The position numbers and the translations under genes were made by a program. Below are positions 46,484-55,987 of a DNA stretch of 64,000 bases, one piece after another; the stretch's first letter is position 1, and every line of letters starts with the position of its first letter. The stretch is from Galactobacter valiniphilus (lineage in GTDB: Bacteria; Actinomycetota; Actinomycetes; Actinomycetales; Micrococcaceae): the NCBI RefSeq assembly GCF_003575975.1, contig NZ_QQXK01000017.1, forward strand, positions 1 through 64,000, in the 5' to 3' direction. A model generated the notes under the pieces. That model made no database searches. It was not told the DNA's origin and saw only the letters and a list, made by a program, of their open reading frames with translations.

Positions 46484-47641
46484 ATGACCCGTTCACCCGG
46501 CCTCTCCACGTCCTTCGGAGCCCGCTTTGCGCGCGGTTGCGGGGTGCTTCTGGTCGGGGCGCTGTGGGTAGGCGTGACGAGCACCACGGCGGCCGACGGC
46601 GCGTTGGCCCGCCCGGGCGACTCCGTCTCCCCCGTCGTGGCCCCCGCGTCCCTCGCCGCCGACGATCCGGCGCGCGCCCTGCCGCGGCTCGAGCACCAGA
46701 GCGCGGGGCTCACGGGCCCCGCGGGGCAGGCGCTGCACGCTCAGCTCGCCGCGGTCCGCGGATTCCTGGCCCCCGAGACGCCCGTAGGCGATGCCGAGGC
46801 GGATGCGCTGGCGCTCGAGGAGGCCGGCCCCACGACGGAGCAGAACAACGTGGCCAGGGCCGCCGCAGCGGCGAAGGAGACCTTCGCGCTGGCCGGCACG
46901 CTGGCCTCGGCTGCGCTGGACGCCCCGGCCGGGCAGGCCCGGCGGCTGCTGACAGGCGCCGCCCTGCTCGACGACGCGGCGAGGGCGACGCTGACGGCCG
47001 CCGGTCGGGAGATCCCCACCTCGGGCGGGGTCGCCTCCGCTCTCAAGGTCGCCTCCGGCGCCGCCGGCGCGGCCGCGCAGGAGAAGGCGCTCGGCACCCT
47101 GTCGGCGACACTGACCCCGGCCTTTGCGCAGGGCCTGTGCACCGGGGAGAACGCCACGACCATCACGGAACCCGCCGCCTCCGCCTCCCCCAGCCCCACG
47201 CCGTCGGGCACTGCGAGCGACGCCGCCGTGGCGGCGAACGAGCCGGTGAGCGGCTTCCCGCTCTTCTCCGCCGACTCGGCAACGTTGATCGGTGCCGGCG
47301 CCGATCTGCTGCACGAGGCCGGGGCCGCGTCCGGCCGCCTGGCCTACGCGTCCGAGGTCGTCGCGGCCCGCGCCAAGACGGCGAGCAGCGTCGCCCTGGC
47401 CGCCCAGCGCGGCGAGCTCACGCGCGCGCTCCAGAGCGCCCAGCCGGCCGGTTGCCTGCCCGTGGTCGTGACCTCGGCCGGGCCCTCCGCGGCCTTCACG
47501 GGTGCCGAGGCGAGCGAGACCATGCTCGCTGCCCGCGCCGCCTTGGCGGACAAGCTCCTGCCCGCGGCCGTGTCGGTGAGCGGCGACGCCCGCTCCGCGT
47601 TGCTGACGCAGTGGTGGCTCACGCGCCCCGCCGCGGGCTGA
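46484..47641 (+). CDS. Secreted Ala-rich protein, unknown function (position of DUF4439-like genes)
   Basis: A 385-aa protein with a signal-peptide-like N-terminus (basic MTRSPGLSTSFGARFARG, then VLLVGALWVGVTS). The mature part is very rich in Ala, with helical segments, a Ser/Pro stretch around residue 235 (ASPSPTPSG) and a few Cys. I do not recognise a domain with confidence. Its position between rimP and proS matches alanine-rich genes of other actinobacteria (Rv2843/Rv2844), some with a ferritin-like DUF4439 domain; that is positional inference. ATG at 46484 is used; ATG 46475 is equally possible. Confidence 0.7.
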   Translation: MTRSPGLSTSFGARFARGCGVLLVGALWVGVTSTTAADGALARPGDSVSPVVAPASLAADDPARALPRLEHQSAGLTGPAGQALHAQLAAVRGFLAPETPVGDAEADALALEEAGPTTEQNNVARAAAAAKETFALAGTLASAALDAPAGQARRLLTGAALLDDAARATLTAAGREIPTSGGVASALKVASGAAGAAAQEKALGTLSATLTPAFAQGLCTGENATTITEPAASASPSPTPSGTASDAAVAANEPVSGFPLFSADSATLIGAGADLLHEAGAASGRLAYASEVVAARAKTASSVALAAQRGELTRALQSAQPAGCLPVVVTSAGPSAAFTGAEASETMLAARAALADKLLPAAVSVSGDARSALLTQWWLTRPAAG

Positions 47642-47645
47642 ACGC

Positions 47646-48398
47646 CTAGCGGGTCCAGTCCTGGACCACGTCGAAGCCCAGCTTCAGGATGAGGGCCACG
47701 ACCACCACCACAAACACCACGCGCACAAAGCCGGAGCCCTTCGAGACCGCCATGCGGGAGCCGAGGTAGCCGCCCGCCATGTTGGAGGCGCCGAGGATCA
47801 GACCCAGGCCCCAGAGCACGTGGCCCGTGGGGGCGAAGAGCGCGAGCGCGCCGATGTTGGTGGCGAGGTTGACGATCTTGGCCTTGGCCGAGCCGTCGAG
47901 GAAGCTGTAGCCGAGCGCGCTCACGAGCGCGATGACGAGGAACGAGCCGGTGCCCGGGCCGATCAGGCCATCGTAGAAGCCGATGCCCACGCCGATCAGC
48001 ACGGCCGTGCCGTAGTGCCGGCGCCCCGAGAAGCGCAGCGCCGTCGCGAGGCCGGCCTGGCGCTTGGCCAGGGTGAAGCTCAGCACCACGATGAGCGCCG
48101 CCAGGATGATGGGCTTGAAGACCGAGGCGGGAAGCAGCGTTGCCACTCCCGCCCCGCCCACGGCGGCCAGCCCCGCCGCCACGGCCATGGGGATGGCCGT
48201 GCGCAGATCGGGGTGAACGCGCCTGGAGTACGTGACGGCGCTCGTGGCCGTGCCGAACACGGAGCCCATCTTGTTTGTCGCGAGCGCCTGCACGGGCGAG
48301 ATGCCGGGCACCAGGAGCAGCGCCGGGAGCTGGATGAGCCCTCCCCCGCCCACCACGGCGTCCACCCACCCGGCCAGCAGGCCGGCCACGATCACCAA
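47646..48398 (-). CDS. TauE/SafE (TSUP) family membrane transporter
   Basis: A membrane protein of the sulfite-exporter TauE/SafE family (about 250 aa, eight hydrophobic segments). Motifs are GWVDAVVGGGGLIQLPAL near the N-terminus and the repeated FYDGLIGPGTGSFLVIAL, with GHVLWGLGLILGASNMAGGYLGS near the end. Family members move small anions such as sulfite or sulfoacetate; the substrate is unknown here. No ATG or GTG is available: the start is TTG 48398, or CTG 48411-48413, which has GGAGGG seven bases upstream. It converges with the secreted-protein gene and follows proS after about 100 bp. Confidence 0.85.
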   Translation of the reverse strand: MVIVAGLLAGWVDAVVGGGGLIQLPALLLVPGISPVQALATNKMGSVFGTATSAVTYSRRVHPDLRTAIPMAVAAGLAAVGGAGVATLLPASVFKPIILAALIVVLSFTLAKRQAGLATALRFSGRRHYGTAVLIGVGIGFYDGLIGPGTGSFLVIALVSALGYSFLDGSAKAKIVNLATNIGALALFAPTGHVLWGLGLILGASNMAGGYLGSRMAVSKGSGFVRVVFVVVVVALILKLGFDVVQDWTR

Positions 48399-48499
48399 CA
48401 GGATCGTGGACAGGGCAACGCCCTCCAGTCCCGAGTTGCTCAGGACGGAGGGCGTTGCTGCGGCGACGGTGACGCCGAGGGAGCCGGGGAGCAGGACGC

Positions 48500-50299
48500 T
48501 CAGCCCTTCACGAGGGCGGTGACCTCGTCCACGACCGTGTCGAGGGAGATCTCGCGGGCCTCGCCGCTCACGCGGTCCTTGACCTCGACGACGCCCTCGG
48601 CCACGCCGCGGCCGACCACGATGGTCGTGGGGACGCCGATGAGCTCGGAGTCCTTGAACTTCACGCCGGCGGAGACCTTGGGGCGGTCGTCCAGGATGAC
48701 CTCGACGCCCTTGGCCTCGAACTCGGCGGAGAGCTTCTCGCCGAGCTCGAAGAGCTCCTCGCCCTTACCCGTGATGAGAATCTGCACATCGGCCGGGGCC
48801 ACGGCGCGGGGCCAGGCCAGGCCCTTCTCGTCGTGGTGTGCCTCGGCGATGGCGGCCACGGCGCGCGTGACGCCGATGCCGTAGGAGCCCATCGTGACGG
48901 TGACGGCCTTGCCGTTCTGGTCCAGGACCTTCAGGCCCAGGGCCTCGGCGTAGCGGGTGCCGAGCTGGAAGATGTGGCCCATCTCGATGCCGCGCGTGGT
49001 GGAGAGGGGGCCGGATCCATCGGGGGCCGGATCGCCGTCGCGCACCTCGACGGCCTCGACGACGCCGTCCCAGGCGAAATCGCGGCCGGCCACGAGGCCG
49101 AAGACGTGCTTGCCGTGCTCGTTGGCGCCCGTGATCCACGTGGTGCCAGAGACCACGCGGGGGTCCACGAGGTACGGCAGGCCCGTGGCGGACTCGGCGC
49201 CGAGCACCGCGGCGTCCAGGGACAGGCCGGGGCCGATGTAGCCCTTGACGAGACCCGGGTACTTCTTGAGGTCTTCCTCCGTGGCGGCCTCGACGCCGAC
49301 CTCGCCGGGAATCCCCAGCAGGGCGCCGATGGTGGCCTCGGAACGCTTCAGGTCAACCTGGCGATCGCCGGGGACGCCGATGACGGCCACGACGCGCTCG
49401 CCCTCGGGCGTGGTGACAGCCACAACGACGTTCTTGAGCGTGTCGGCGGCGGTCCAGGCGCCCTCGGCGCGCGGGGCCAGCTCGTTGGCGGCGGCCACGA
49501 GCGTGTCGATGGTCGGGGTGTCGGGGGTGTCCTTCACCTCGGCTGCGGGGGCGTTCGTGAAGTCGATGTCGGCGGGCACCACGGTGGTGACGGCCTCGAC
49601 GTTGGCGGCGTAGCCGCCGGCCGAACGCACAAAGGTGTCCTCACCGATGGCGGTCGGGTGGAGGAACTCCTCCGACTTGGAACCGCCCATGGCGCCGGCC
49701 ATGGCGAAGACGGGGACGATCTCGAGGCTCAGGCGCTCAAAGATCTTCAGGTAGGCGGCGCGGTGATCGGCGTAGGCCTGATCCAGGCCGGCGCCGTCGA
49801 TGTTGAAGGAGTAGGAGTCCTTCATGATGAACTCCCGGCCGCGCAGCAGGCCCGCGCGGGGGCGGGACTCATCGCGGTACTTGTTCTGGATCTGGTAGAG
49901 GTACACCGGCAGGTCCTTGTACGAGGAGTACAGGTCCTTGACCAGGAGCGTGAACATCTCCTCGTGCGTGGGGGCAAGCAGGTAGTCGCCCTCCTTGCGG
50001 TCCTTGAGGCGGAAGATGTTGTCGCCGTATTCCTCCCAGCGACCCGTGGCCTCGTAGGGCTCCTTGGGCAGCAGCGCGGGGAAGTGCACCTCCTGGGCGC
50101 CGATGGCGTTCATCTCCTCGCGGACGATGTTCTCCACCTTGCCCAGGACGCGCAGGCCCAGCGGCAGCCACGTGTAGATGCCCGGAGCGGCACGGCGGAT
50201 GTAGCCGGCGCGCACGAGCAGCTTGTGGCTCTCGACCTCGGCCTCGGCCGGGTCGTCGCGCAGAGTGCGCAGGAACAGGGTGGACAGACGAAGGACCAC
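48500..50299 (-). CDS. proS: Proline-tRNA ligase
   Basis: Charges tRNA-Pro. The protein (599 aa) is the bacterial type. It starts [19 protein letters not shown], has class II motif 1 ([12 protein letters not shown]), motif 2 ([21 protein letters not shown] region) and motif 3 ([13 protein letters not shown]). A central insertion of about 180 residues corresponds to the editing INS domain. The C-terminal anticodon domain has [26 protein letters not shown] at 50299 has AAGGGAAGA upstream and yields the normal start. A terminator-like hairpin lies 38 bases upstream of it. Confidence 0.97.
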   Translation of the reverse strand: MVLRLSTLFLRTLRDDPAEAEVESHKLLVRAGYIRRAAPGIYTWLPLGLRVLGKVENIVREEMNAIGAQEVHFPALLPKEPYEATGRWEEYGDNIFRLKDRKEGDYLLAPTHEEMFTLLVKDLYSSYKDLPVYLYQIQNKYRDESRPRAGLLRGREFIMKDSYSFNIDGAGLDQAYADHRAAYLKIFERLSLEIVPVFAMAGAMGGSKSEEFLHPTAIGEDTFVRSAGGYAANVEAVTTVVPADIDFTNAPAAEVKDTPDTPTIDTLVAAANELAPRAEGAWTAADTLKNVVVAVTTPEGERVVAVIGVPGDRQVDLKRSEATIGALLGIPGEVGVEAATEEDLKKYPGLVKGYIGPGLSLDAAVLGAESATGLPYLVDPRVVSGTTWITGANEHGKHVFGLVAGRDFAWDGVVEAVEVRDGDPAPDGSGPLSTTRGIEMGHIFQLGTRYAEALGLKVLDQNGKAVTVTMGSYGIGVTRAVAAIAEAHHDEKGLAWPRAVAPADVQILITGKGEELFELGEKLSAEFEAKGVEVILDDRPKVSAGVKFKDSELIGVPTTIVVGRGVAEGVVEVKDRVSGEAREISLDTVVDEVTALVKG

Positions 50300-50337
50300 G
50301 GGTCTTCCCTTTCGGCGGCCGCTGGCCGCGAACATGA

Positions 50338-50371
50338 ACAGGCGGCCCGCTCGGAAAGACGGGCCGCCTGT
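50338..50371 (-). terminator. Hairpin between the lipoprotein gene and proS
   Basis: ACAGGCGGCCCG and CGGGCCGCCTGT form a perfect 12-bp stem with a ten-base loop, about 37 bases after the lipoprotein gene's stop and 39 bases before the proS start. Confidence 0.75.
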
Positions 50372-50407
50372 GATTCTACCGATGCTGGCGAGGGCGCCGT
50401 GCGCGCC

Positions 50408-51238
50408 TTACACCGCGGAGCCCATGAAGCTGGCGTAGGCCCGCTTCGCGAGCTCCGTGGCCTCCTTGCGTGCAGCGCCGTTGGTGCCCTTCACGGCAGC
50501 GGCGATGCCCACCGTGCCGTTGAACACCACCACGGTGGTGCCATGGTCCACCTGCGAGCTGCTGCCGCTCGAGTCGCTGATGCGGCGCATGAGACCGAAG
50601 GAGTCGGGCGCCGTGATACCGGCGGGCGCGAAGTACACGGTCTCCACCGTGGCGGAGCCGGCGCTCGCGCTCACCGTCACCTTGGAGCAGTGCTTCTCCA
50701 CGGTCTCCTTGGCCTTGAGCTCGCGTTGGGCGTAGCCCTGGCTCGGCACCCAGAAGAAGGTCACCTGGTGGGCGCTCGACGCCGCCATGGCCGCCTTTGC
50801 GTTGATCGGCAGGCGGGCATTGGTCGCCACCACGTACGGCGCGCAGGCCGAGGGCGAGAAGCGCGCGGCGCTGAGCGACTCCCGCGTGCTCGCCAGCCGC
50901 TCCTTCACGACGGCCGACAGGCTGACGCGATACCCACTCGATTTGGCGGCAAACTCCCGCGCTGCCGTATCCACGTCGAGCTTCAATCCGGCCGGGCTGG
51001 ACGGGGCGGGTGCCGTACTCGGCGGCGCCTGGCTCGGGGACGCGCTCGGCGTGGTGGATGGCCCCGTGGGGCCGAAGAGCGGCCCCACGGGTTCCCCGTT
51101 GCCGCTCGGTGTGGTGTTCGGTCCCGGATCGGAGCAGGCAGCGGCCGTGAGCGCGATGCCCACGGCGCACGCCACCGCCGCGGCCGTGCGCCAGCCCCTG
51201 AGACCCCGGCCCTGCTGGTGCTGCTGATACTGCTTCAT
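50408..51238 (-). CDS. Probable lipoprotein (tandem family, copy 3)
   Basis: A 276-aa protein with a long polar N-terminus, a hydrophobic core (AAAVACAVGIALTAAACSD) and a lipobox ending in Cys. A Ser/Pro/Thr linker follows. The folded part has two conserved-looking Cys (FSPSACAPYVV and EKHCSKVTV), as do the next two genes upstream. This architecture is like PknH-sensor-type extracellular domains, but I could not assign it. ATG at 51238 has GGGGAGG upstream. The three neighbouring genes have separate terminators, so each may be transcribed alone. Confidence 0.8.
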   Translation of the reverse strand: MKQYQQHQQGRGLRGWRTAAAVACAVGIALTAAACSDPGPNTTPSGNGEPVGPLFGPTGPSTTPSASPSQAPPSTAPAPSSPAGLKLDVDTAAREFAAKSSGYRVSLSAVVKERLASTRESLSAARFSPSACAPYVVATNARLPINAKAAMAASSAHQVTFFWVPSQGYAQRELKAKETVEKHCSKVTVSASAGSATVETVYFAPAGITAPDSFGLMRRISDSSGSSSQVDHGTTVVVFNGTVGIAAAVKGTNGAARKEATELAKRAYASFMGSAV

Positions 51239-51271
51239 GACGCCTCCCCTTGGTGCGTCGGTGCCGCTGGT

Positions 51272-51305
51272 GCCGGCCCACTCCCTGCCCGGGGAATGGG
51301 CCGGC
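51272..51305 (-). terminator. Hairpin between lipoprotein genes 2 and 3
   Basis: GCCGGCCCA and TGGGCCGGC pair, extended by four further pairs after one mismatch, about 60 bases after the stop of the gene ending at 51365. Confidence 0.7.
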
Positions 51306-51364
51306 GCCCACGGCGCTACCGATGTGAGGCACGGCACCGGTCCCCTCGGCCGGCGCCGCGCCGC

Positions 51365-52168
51365 TTAGCCCGCGAGGGCGTTCAGCGCCTCGTTCACGAG
51401 CTTAACGGCGTTGGCTTCATCGGCCGCACCGCCATCGCCCAGGACCTGCACCTGCACGGCCGTGTCGCCCTTCGTGGCAAACACCTTGGTCTGCACCATG
51501 GTGCCGCTCGCCATCACCGTGGTCTCCGTGGTGCCGTGCACGTTCTCGGCGTTCACGCCGCTGGCATCCCAGGCGCCGATGGTGACCTCCAGCTTGGTGC
51601 CGGACACCTCCTGCTTCATGCCCTTGCACTTCGAGGCCATCTCGTCGTAAACGCCCATGATGTCCTTGACGTACTGGACGCCTTGGCTGAAGTACGTCAC
51701 GGTGGTGGACTTCTGCCCCATCTGCTTCAGGGCCATGCCGAACTCCATGTCGCCCGTGGCCAGGTCAACGCTCTTGAGCATGAGGTCCTTGCAGGCGGCG
51801 GGGTCCACGGTCACCGGGGCCAGGGCGGCTTTGGCGCCCGCGAAGGCGGCCTTGATCTGCGCCGCCGGCACCTTGGTGAAACCGGTGCCGGAGGAGGAAG
51901 CGATGAACTTCTCGATCGCCGCGTCCAGGTCGGCGGCCCCCGCGGGCGCCTCCGGCGCGGCGGAGCTGGTTTCCGGAGCGGCGCTGGACGCCGCGGCCGA
52001 GCTGGACTCAGGCGCGGCGGTGCCGCCGCCCCCAGCCGCCGAGGACGAGGCCGGGGCGGCGCTGGAGCCGCCGGAGAGGCCCGGCGTGGAGCCGCTGCCG
52101 CAGGCGGAGAGGCCGAGGGCCAGGGCGAGGGTGGGAACCGCGAGGGCGGCCAGGGTCTTCTTCTTCAT
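51365..52168 (-). CDS. Probable lipoprotein (tandem family, copy 2)
   Basis: A 267-aa lipoprotein. The signal MKKKTLAALAVPTLALALG ends in the lipobox LSAC. A Ser/Ala/Gly linker of about 55 residues follows, then a domain with PAACKDLMLKSVDL and EMASKCKGMKQEV, the two Cys positions shared with its neighbours. It ends VKLVNEALNALAG. ATG at 52168 has GGAGGAACA upstream. Its signal peptide is nearly identical to that of the next gene upstream, which supports recent tandem duplication. Function unknown; it is anchored outside the membrane. Confidence 0.82.
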   Translation of the reverse strand: MKKKTLAALAVPTLALALGLSACGSGSTPGLSGGSSAAPASSSAAGGGGTAAPESSSAAASSAAPETSSAAPEAPAGAADLDAAIEKFIASSSGTGFTKVPAAQIKAAFAGAKAALAPVTVDPAACKDLMLKSVDLATGDMEFGMALKQMGQKSTTVTYFSQGVQYVKDIMGVYDEMASKCKGMKQEVSGTKLEVTIGAWDASGVNAENVHGTTETTVMASGTMVQTKVFATKGDTAVQVQVLGDGGAADEANAVKLVNEALNALAG

Positions 52169-52253
52169 GGTGTTCCTCCAAGGGGTCTGGGCTCGGTTCG
52201 ATCGGTGCACGGGCGGTGGGACATCTCCCGCGGCGCAGGTGCGACGAACCGAC

Positions 52254-52285
52254 GGCAGCCCACACGTTGAAACGTGCGGGCTGCC
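52254..52285 (-). terminator. Hairpin between lipoprotein genes 1 and 2
   Basis: GGCAGCCC-A-CACGTT and AACGTG-C-GGGCTGCC form a 14-bp stem with one internal mismatch, about 17 bases after the stop at 52302. Confidence 0.75.
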
Positions 52286-52301
52286 GAAACAGAGCGGGTG
52301 C

Positions 52302-53129
52302 TTACTTGGCGCCGAGGGCCTCGAAGCCCTCGTTGACGGCCTTGACGAGGTTAGCGCGGGTTTCGGCCGAGTCGCTCGTGGCCTGCGCGGTGACGCCGAC
52401 AGTTCCCCGCGATGCAGTGATGCTGACCGTGGACGAGGCGGTGCCAGCGATCGTCTGCGTGGTGATGGATCCGGTGACGAGCTCAGCATTCACCCCCTCG
52501 GGCTTGAAGGTCGTCGTGGACGACTCGATCTTCTGACCAGCCATTTCCACGGTCATGTTCTTGCACTTTTCGGCCTGCTTCGCCGCGGAGGTTGCGGCTG
52601 CCTTGAAGTACGCGTCGTTGGCCAGTGACATGAACGAAATCGTCGTCACGGCACCCGGCGTGGTGGCCGCCTGCGCGTTAACGACAACGGAGAGCTTGCT
52701 ATCCTCCGGCAGCGCCTTGATCGCCTCCACCGCGAGCGTCTTGCACTCCGCCGGCTTGATGTCGGCCTGTTCCAGAAGGGCCGGAGCAGCGGCCATCATC
52801 TTGTAGGCGCCGGACTTCGAGCCGATCACCTGGGACCCGGACCACTTCGCCTTGAAGACCTTTGCCGCGGCGTCAACGTCGGCATCGCCGAGCGTGTCGT
52901 CTCCGGCGACGGCGGTTGACGACTCTGAGACCGAGGCAGTGGCCTCCGTCGACGTGGTGGCCGAAGCCGACTCGGAACTGGACGGAGCAACCGCGCTCTG
53001 GGAGCTCGACGGCGCGTCGGCGCCGCTGGACGAGCTCGCGGCCGGAGCAGACGAGCCGCCGCAGGCGCTCAGCGACAGCGCCAGAATGGTCATGGGGGCC
53101 GCGAGGGCGGCCAGGGTCTGCTTCTTCAT
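52302..53129 (-). CDS. Probable lipoprotein (tandem family, copy 1)
   Basis: A 275-aa lipoprotein. The signal MKKQTLAALAAPMTILALS ends in LSACGG. A Ser/Thr/Ala linker of about 70 residues follows, then a domain with IKPAECKTLAVEAI and QAEKCKNMTVEMAG. The end, LVKAVNEGFEALGAK, aligns with the downstream copy. ATG at 53129 has GGGGGAA upstream. The promoter should lie in the 95 bp before it. Codon use is slightly less GC-biased than in the neighbours. Function unknown. Confidence 0.82.
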   Translation of the reverse strand: MKKQTLAALAAPMTILALSLSACGGSSAPAASSSSGADAPSSSQSAVAPSSSESASATTSTEATASVSESSTAVAGDDTLGDADVDAAAKVFKAKWSGSQVIGSKSGAYKMMAAAPALLEQADIKPAECKTLAVEAIKALPEDSKLSVVVNAQAATTPGAVTTISFMSLANDAYFKAAATSAAKQAEKCKNMTVEMAGQKIESSTTTFKPEGVNAELVTGSITTQTIAGTASSTVSITASRGTVGVTAQATSDSAETRANLVKAVNEGFEALGAK

Positions 53130-53224
53130 TGTTCCCCCTAGTGGCAAGGCATGGCCCACTTCCGGGCCCAATGCAACCTTACGGTGTTAGACCAACTGTT
53201 GCACAGATGAAGCTCAGGGGAATC

Positions 53225-54130
53225 TCAGAAAAGGACGGTGGCGAACTCGCCCGCCTGTTCAAAGCCGACGCGCTCGTACGTGGCGAGCGCGCGGGTGTTG
53301 TAGTCGTTGACGTAGAGCGAAACCGTCGGCGCGAGCTCCAAGGCGAGGGCAGCGACGTCGGCCATTCTCGAGGCCGCCAGGCCGAGCCCGCGGAAGTCCG
53401 GATTCATCCAGACACCCTGGATCTGCGTGGCGAGCGGGGTCACCACGCCCAACTCCGCCTTGAAGACGATACGGCCGCTCTGGTCGGTCTCCACAAGGGC
53501 GTGCCCGGCGCGGATGAGCCAGTCGACGCGGGCGCGGTACTGCGCCTCGCCCTGGGTGAGCGGCGAGTAGCCGAGCTCCTCCTCGAACATGGCGGCGCAG
53601 GCCGGCAGGAGCCGGTCGTAGTCGTGGGGCCAGGCCGTGCGCACGGCGTGTGCGCGTAGCTCGGGCGCGGGAGGCGCCGTCATGGTCATGAGCGGCTGGT
53701 GCTCGCGGATGTCGAAGGCGCGCTGGCGTCCGTGAGCCAGCTCGGACCAGATGCCGCGCACGGCCTCGGCCGGGCCGAAAACTGAGGCGAAGCGTCGTCG
53801 TTGTTTGAGCAGGGCGCGGCCGAAGGCGGCGCCGGAGTCCTCGTCGCTGCAGACGGGGACAACATTGGAGCCCACCCAGCAGGCGGCGACGAGCCGCTCG
53901 TGCTCGTCGAAGCGCCCCAGGTACAGGGCGGACGAGCGGGCGGCGACCGTACCGGTGGTGGCGAGCTGGGAATCCACGAAGGTATGCGCCACGGGATCCT
54001 CGGCCACCAGGGCGCGCACGGCGGCGGTGTCCGCCTGCGTGAGCAGGCGGACACCGTCCGACGCGGCGTCGTCGTGGCGAGCGGACCTAGTGGACCGAGA
54101 CCACAGCGCCGCCGGCGACGGGATCCTCAC
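53225..54130 (-). CDS. GNAT N-acetyltransferase with DUF4081-like N-terminus
   Basis: A 301-aa acetyltransferase. The C-terminal GNAT fold has [20 protein letters not shown] for acetyl-CoA binding and [19 protein letters not shown] near the end. The N-terminal half fits the DUF4081 type ([19 protein letters not shown]). The position next to ispG matches Rv2867c of M. tuberculosis. The substrate is unknown. GTG at 54130 has GAGGAC upstream and makes the gene overlap the end of ispG by 44 bases; no later start exists before the domain, so the overlap seems real. Confidence 0.85.
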   Translation of the reverse strand: MRIPSPAALWSRSTRSARHDDAASDGVRLLTQADTAAVRALVAEDPVAHTFVDSQLATTGTVAARSSALYLGRFDEHERLVAACWVGSNVVPVCSDEDSGAAFGRALLKQRRRFASVFGPAEAVRGIWSELAHGRQRAFDIREHQPLMTMTAPPAPELRAHAVRTAWPHDYDRLLPACAAMFEEELGYSPLTQGEAQYRARVDWLIRAGHALVETDQSGRIVFKAELGVVTPLATQIQGVWMNPDFRGLGLAASRMADVAALALELAPTVSLYVNDYNTRALATYERVGFEQAGEFATVLF

Positions 54131-55259
54131 CGTCCTCGTCTTCAGACTTCATGCTCTCCGCGATGCGGTTGGCCTCTTCGATGAGGGTCTCAACGATCTG
54201 GTCCTCCGGCACGGTCTTGATGACCTCGCCCTTGACGAAGATCTGGCCCTTGCCGTTGCCGGAGGCGACGCCGAGGTCGGCCTCGCGGGCCTCGCCCGGG
54301 CCGTTGACAACGCAGCCCATGACGGCCACGCGCAGCGGGACGGTGAGGTCTTTGAGGCCCTCGGTCACGTTCTCCGCGAGCGTGTAAACGTCCACCTGGG
54401 CGCGGCCGCAGGAGGGGCAGGAGACGATCTCGAGCTTGCGCTCGCGCAGGTTGAGCGACTGCAGGATCTGCAGGCCCACCTTGACCTCCTCGACCGGCGG
54501 GGCCGAGAGGGAGACGCGGATCGTGTCGCCGATGCCCTGCGAGAGCAGCGCTCCGAAGGCCGTGGCCGACTTGATGGTGCCCTGGAACGCCGGGCCGGCC
54601 TCGGTCACGCCGAGGTGCAGCGGCCAGTCGCCGCGTTCGGCGAGCATCTCGTAGGCGCGCACCATGACCACGGGGTCGTTGTGCTTCACCGAGATCTTGA
54701 AGTCGTGGAAGTCGTGCTCCTCGAAGAGCGACGCCTCCCAGACCGCTGACTCGACGAGCGCCTCGGGGGTGGGGCGACCGTACTTCTTGAGCAGGCTGGG
54801 GTGCAGCGAGCCCGCGTTGACGCCGATGCGGATCGAGGTGCCGTGGTCCTTGGCGGCCTGGGCGATCTCCTTGATCTGATCGTCGAACTTGCGGATGTTG
54901 CCCGGGTTCACGCGGACCGCCGCGCAGCCGCCCTCGATCGCCGCGAAGACGTACTTGGGCTGGAAGTGAATGTCGGCGATCACGGGGATCGGGGACTTCT
55001 TGGCGATGATGGGCAGCGCCTCGGCGTCATCGGCCGAGGGGCACGCCACTCGGACGATGTCGCAGCCGGCGGCGGTGAGCTCGGCGATCTGCTGAAGCGT
55101 CGCGTTGATGTTGGTGGTGGGCGTGGTGGTCATGGACTGCACGCTCACGGGGTAGTCCGAACCCACACCCACGGATCCCACGTGGATCTGACGGGTCTTG
55201 CGACGCGGTGCGAGCACGGGCGGCGGGGGTTTGGGCATGCCGAGATTGACCGAAGCCAA
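54087..55259 (-). CDS. ispG: 4-hydroxy-3-methylbut-2-enyl diphosphate synthase (flavodoxin)
   Basis: The penultimate enzyme of the non-mevalonate isoprenoid pathway; dxr, its first committed enzyme, lies 6 kb away in the same cluster. The protein (390 aa) has the TIM barrel ([36 protein letters not shown]) and the 4Fe-4S ligands in SCPSCGR and [13 protein letters not shown] at 55259 is chosen because AGGAGG lies five bases upstream; a second TTG six codons earlier has no such site. The gene order ispG-rseP-dxr is only partly kept here, with five accessory genes between ispG and rseP. Confidence 0.97.
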   Translation of the reverse strand: MASVNLGMPKPPPPVLAPRRKTRQIHVGSVGVGSDYPVSVQSMTTTPTTNINATLQQIAELTAAGCDIVRVACPSADDAEALPIIAKKSPIPVIADIHFQPKYVFAAIEGGCAAVRVNPGNIRKFDDQIKEIAQAAKDHGTSIRIGVNAGSLHPSLLKKYGRPTPEALVESAVWEASLFEEHDFHDFKISVKHNDPVVMVRAYEMLAERGDWPLHLGVTEAGPAFQGTIKSATAFGALLSQGIGDTIRVSLSAPPVEEVKVGLQILQSLNLRERKLEIVSCPSCGRAQVDVYTLAENVTEGLKDLTVPLRVAVMGCVVNGPGEAREADLGVASGNGKGQIFVKGEVIKTVPEDQIVETLIEEANRIAESMKSEDEDGEDPVAGGAVVSVH

Positions 55260-55334
55260 GGGATCCTCCTGGATCAACTCCGTGATGGGACCTGGTTATG
55301 ATCCCACGCGGTTCGGGGTGAAAGCTGTGAGGGA

Positions 55335-55637
55335 TCAGGCGTAGTGAGCGAGTTCACCCGTGACCGGGTTCCACGCGCGCACCGTCACGAGGTCGATGAC
55401 GCCGGCCTCGTTGAAGGGGTCCTTCTGCAGCTGCTCGCTCACGTCCTCGGCGATGGCGGCCTCGAAGAGCAGCATGGCCTCCTCCGAGCCGATGGGGCCG
55501 GCGGCGATGAGCTTCACGCCGCCGGAGGCCTCGGAGCCGTCCAGGGCGGCGAGCCAGGCGCGGTGCGTGGGGCGCACCTCGTCGCGGGCGGGGGCGGAAT
55601 CATCGGCATACAGGTAGTCAACGCGGAAGACGCTCAT
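55335..55637 (-). CDS. YciI-like protein
   Basis: A 100-aa ferredoxin-like protein of the YciI family. It has FRVDYLYADDS, RPTHRAWLAAL and GPIGSEEAMLLFEA, with DPFNEAGVIDLVTVRAW near the end. The His in RPTHRAWL corresponds to the active-site His of the family. The function of most members is unknown. ATG at 55637 follows CTGGGGGC. It is transcribed toward ispG with a 75-bp gap. Confidence 0.85.
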   Translation of the reverse strand: MSVFRVDYLYADDSAPARDEVRPTHRAWLAALDGSEASGGVKLIAAGPIGSEEAMLLFEAAIAEDVSEQLQKDPFNEAGVIDLVTVRAWNPVTGELAHYA

Positions 55638-55987
55638 GGCCCCCAGCCTAGTGGCCCGGGCCACGTTGGACGCGCACGACGGCGCGGGGTGACGTTGGGC
55701 GGGTCGGGCCAGCCGGCGGAAGGGGCGGGGACGGGTGCTTCCGGATGCTCCAGCGTTCCCAGCCGCGCTTCTTCGGCTCCTCCCCGGCCGTTTTCCCGGA
55801 GTTCGGACAAACTCCGCGCTTTCGGACGCGCTTCTGGCCGGATTCATGGAGGATTTCACCGCTGCGCCGCCGCGCTCCAGCGTGCCGGACACGCGTCACG
55901 CGCGGAACGGCTCACGAGGACGTCCCACCTCCTGTGGGAGGCTGGGGCCGCACGCTACCCGCGCCCCACGCTTCCCCCGGAGATTCC
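55638..55987. other. Intergenic region between divergent YciI-like and esterase genes
   Basis: About 350 bp. In-frame extension of the esterase gene upstream of 55988 is open but looks noncoding. No promoter or repeat is convincing. Confidence 0.4.

Noticed and set aside
48833-52270. Another long plus-strand open frame opposite proS and two lipoprotein genes
   Set aside because: Same antisense composition effect; the minus-strand proteins are clearly recognisable.
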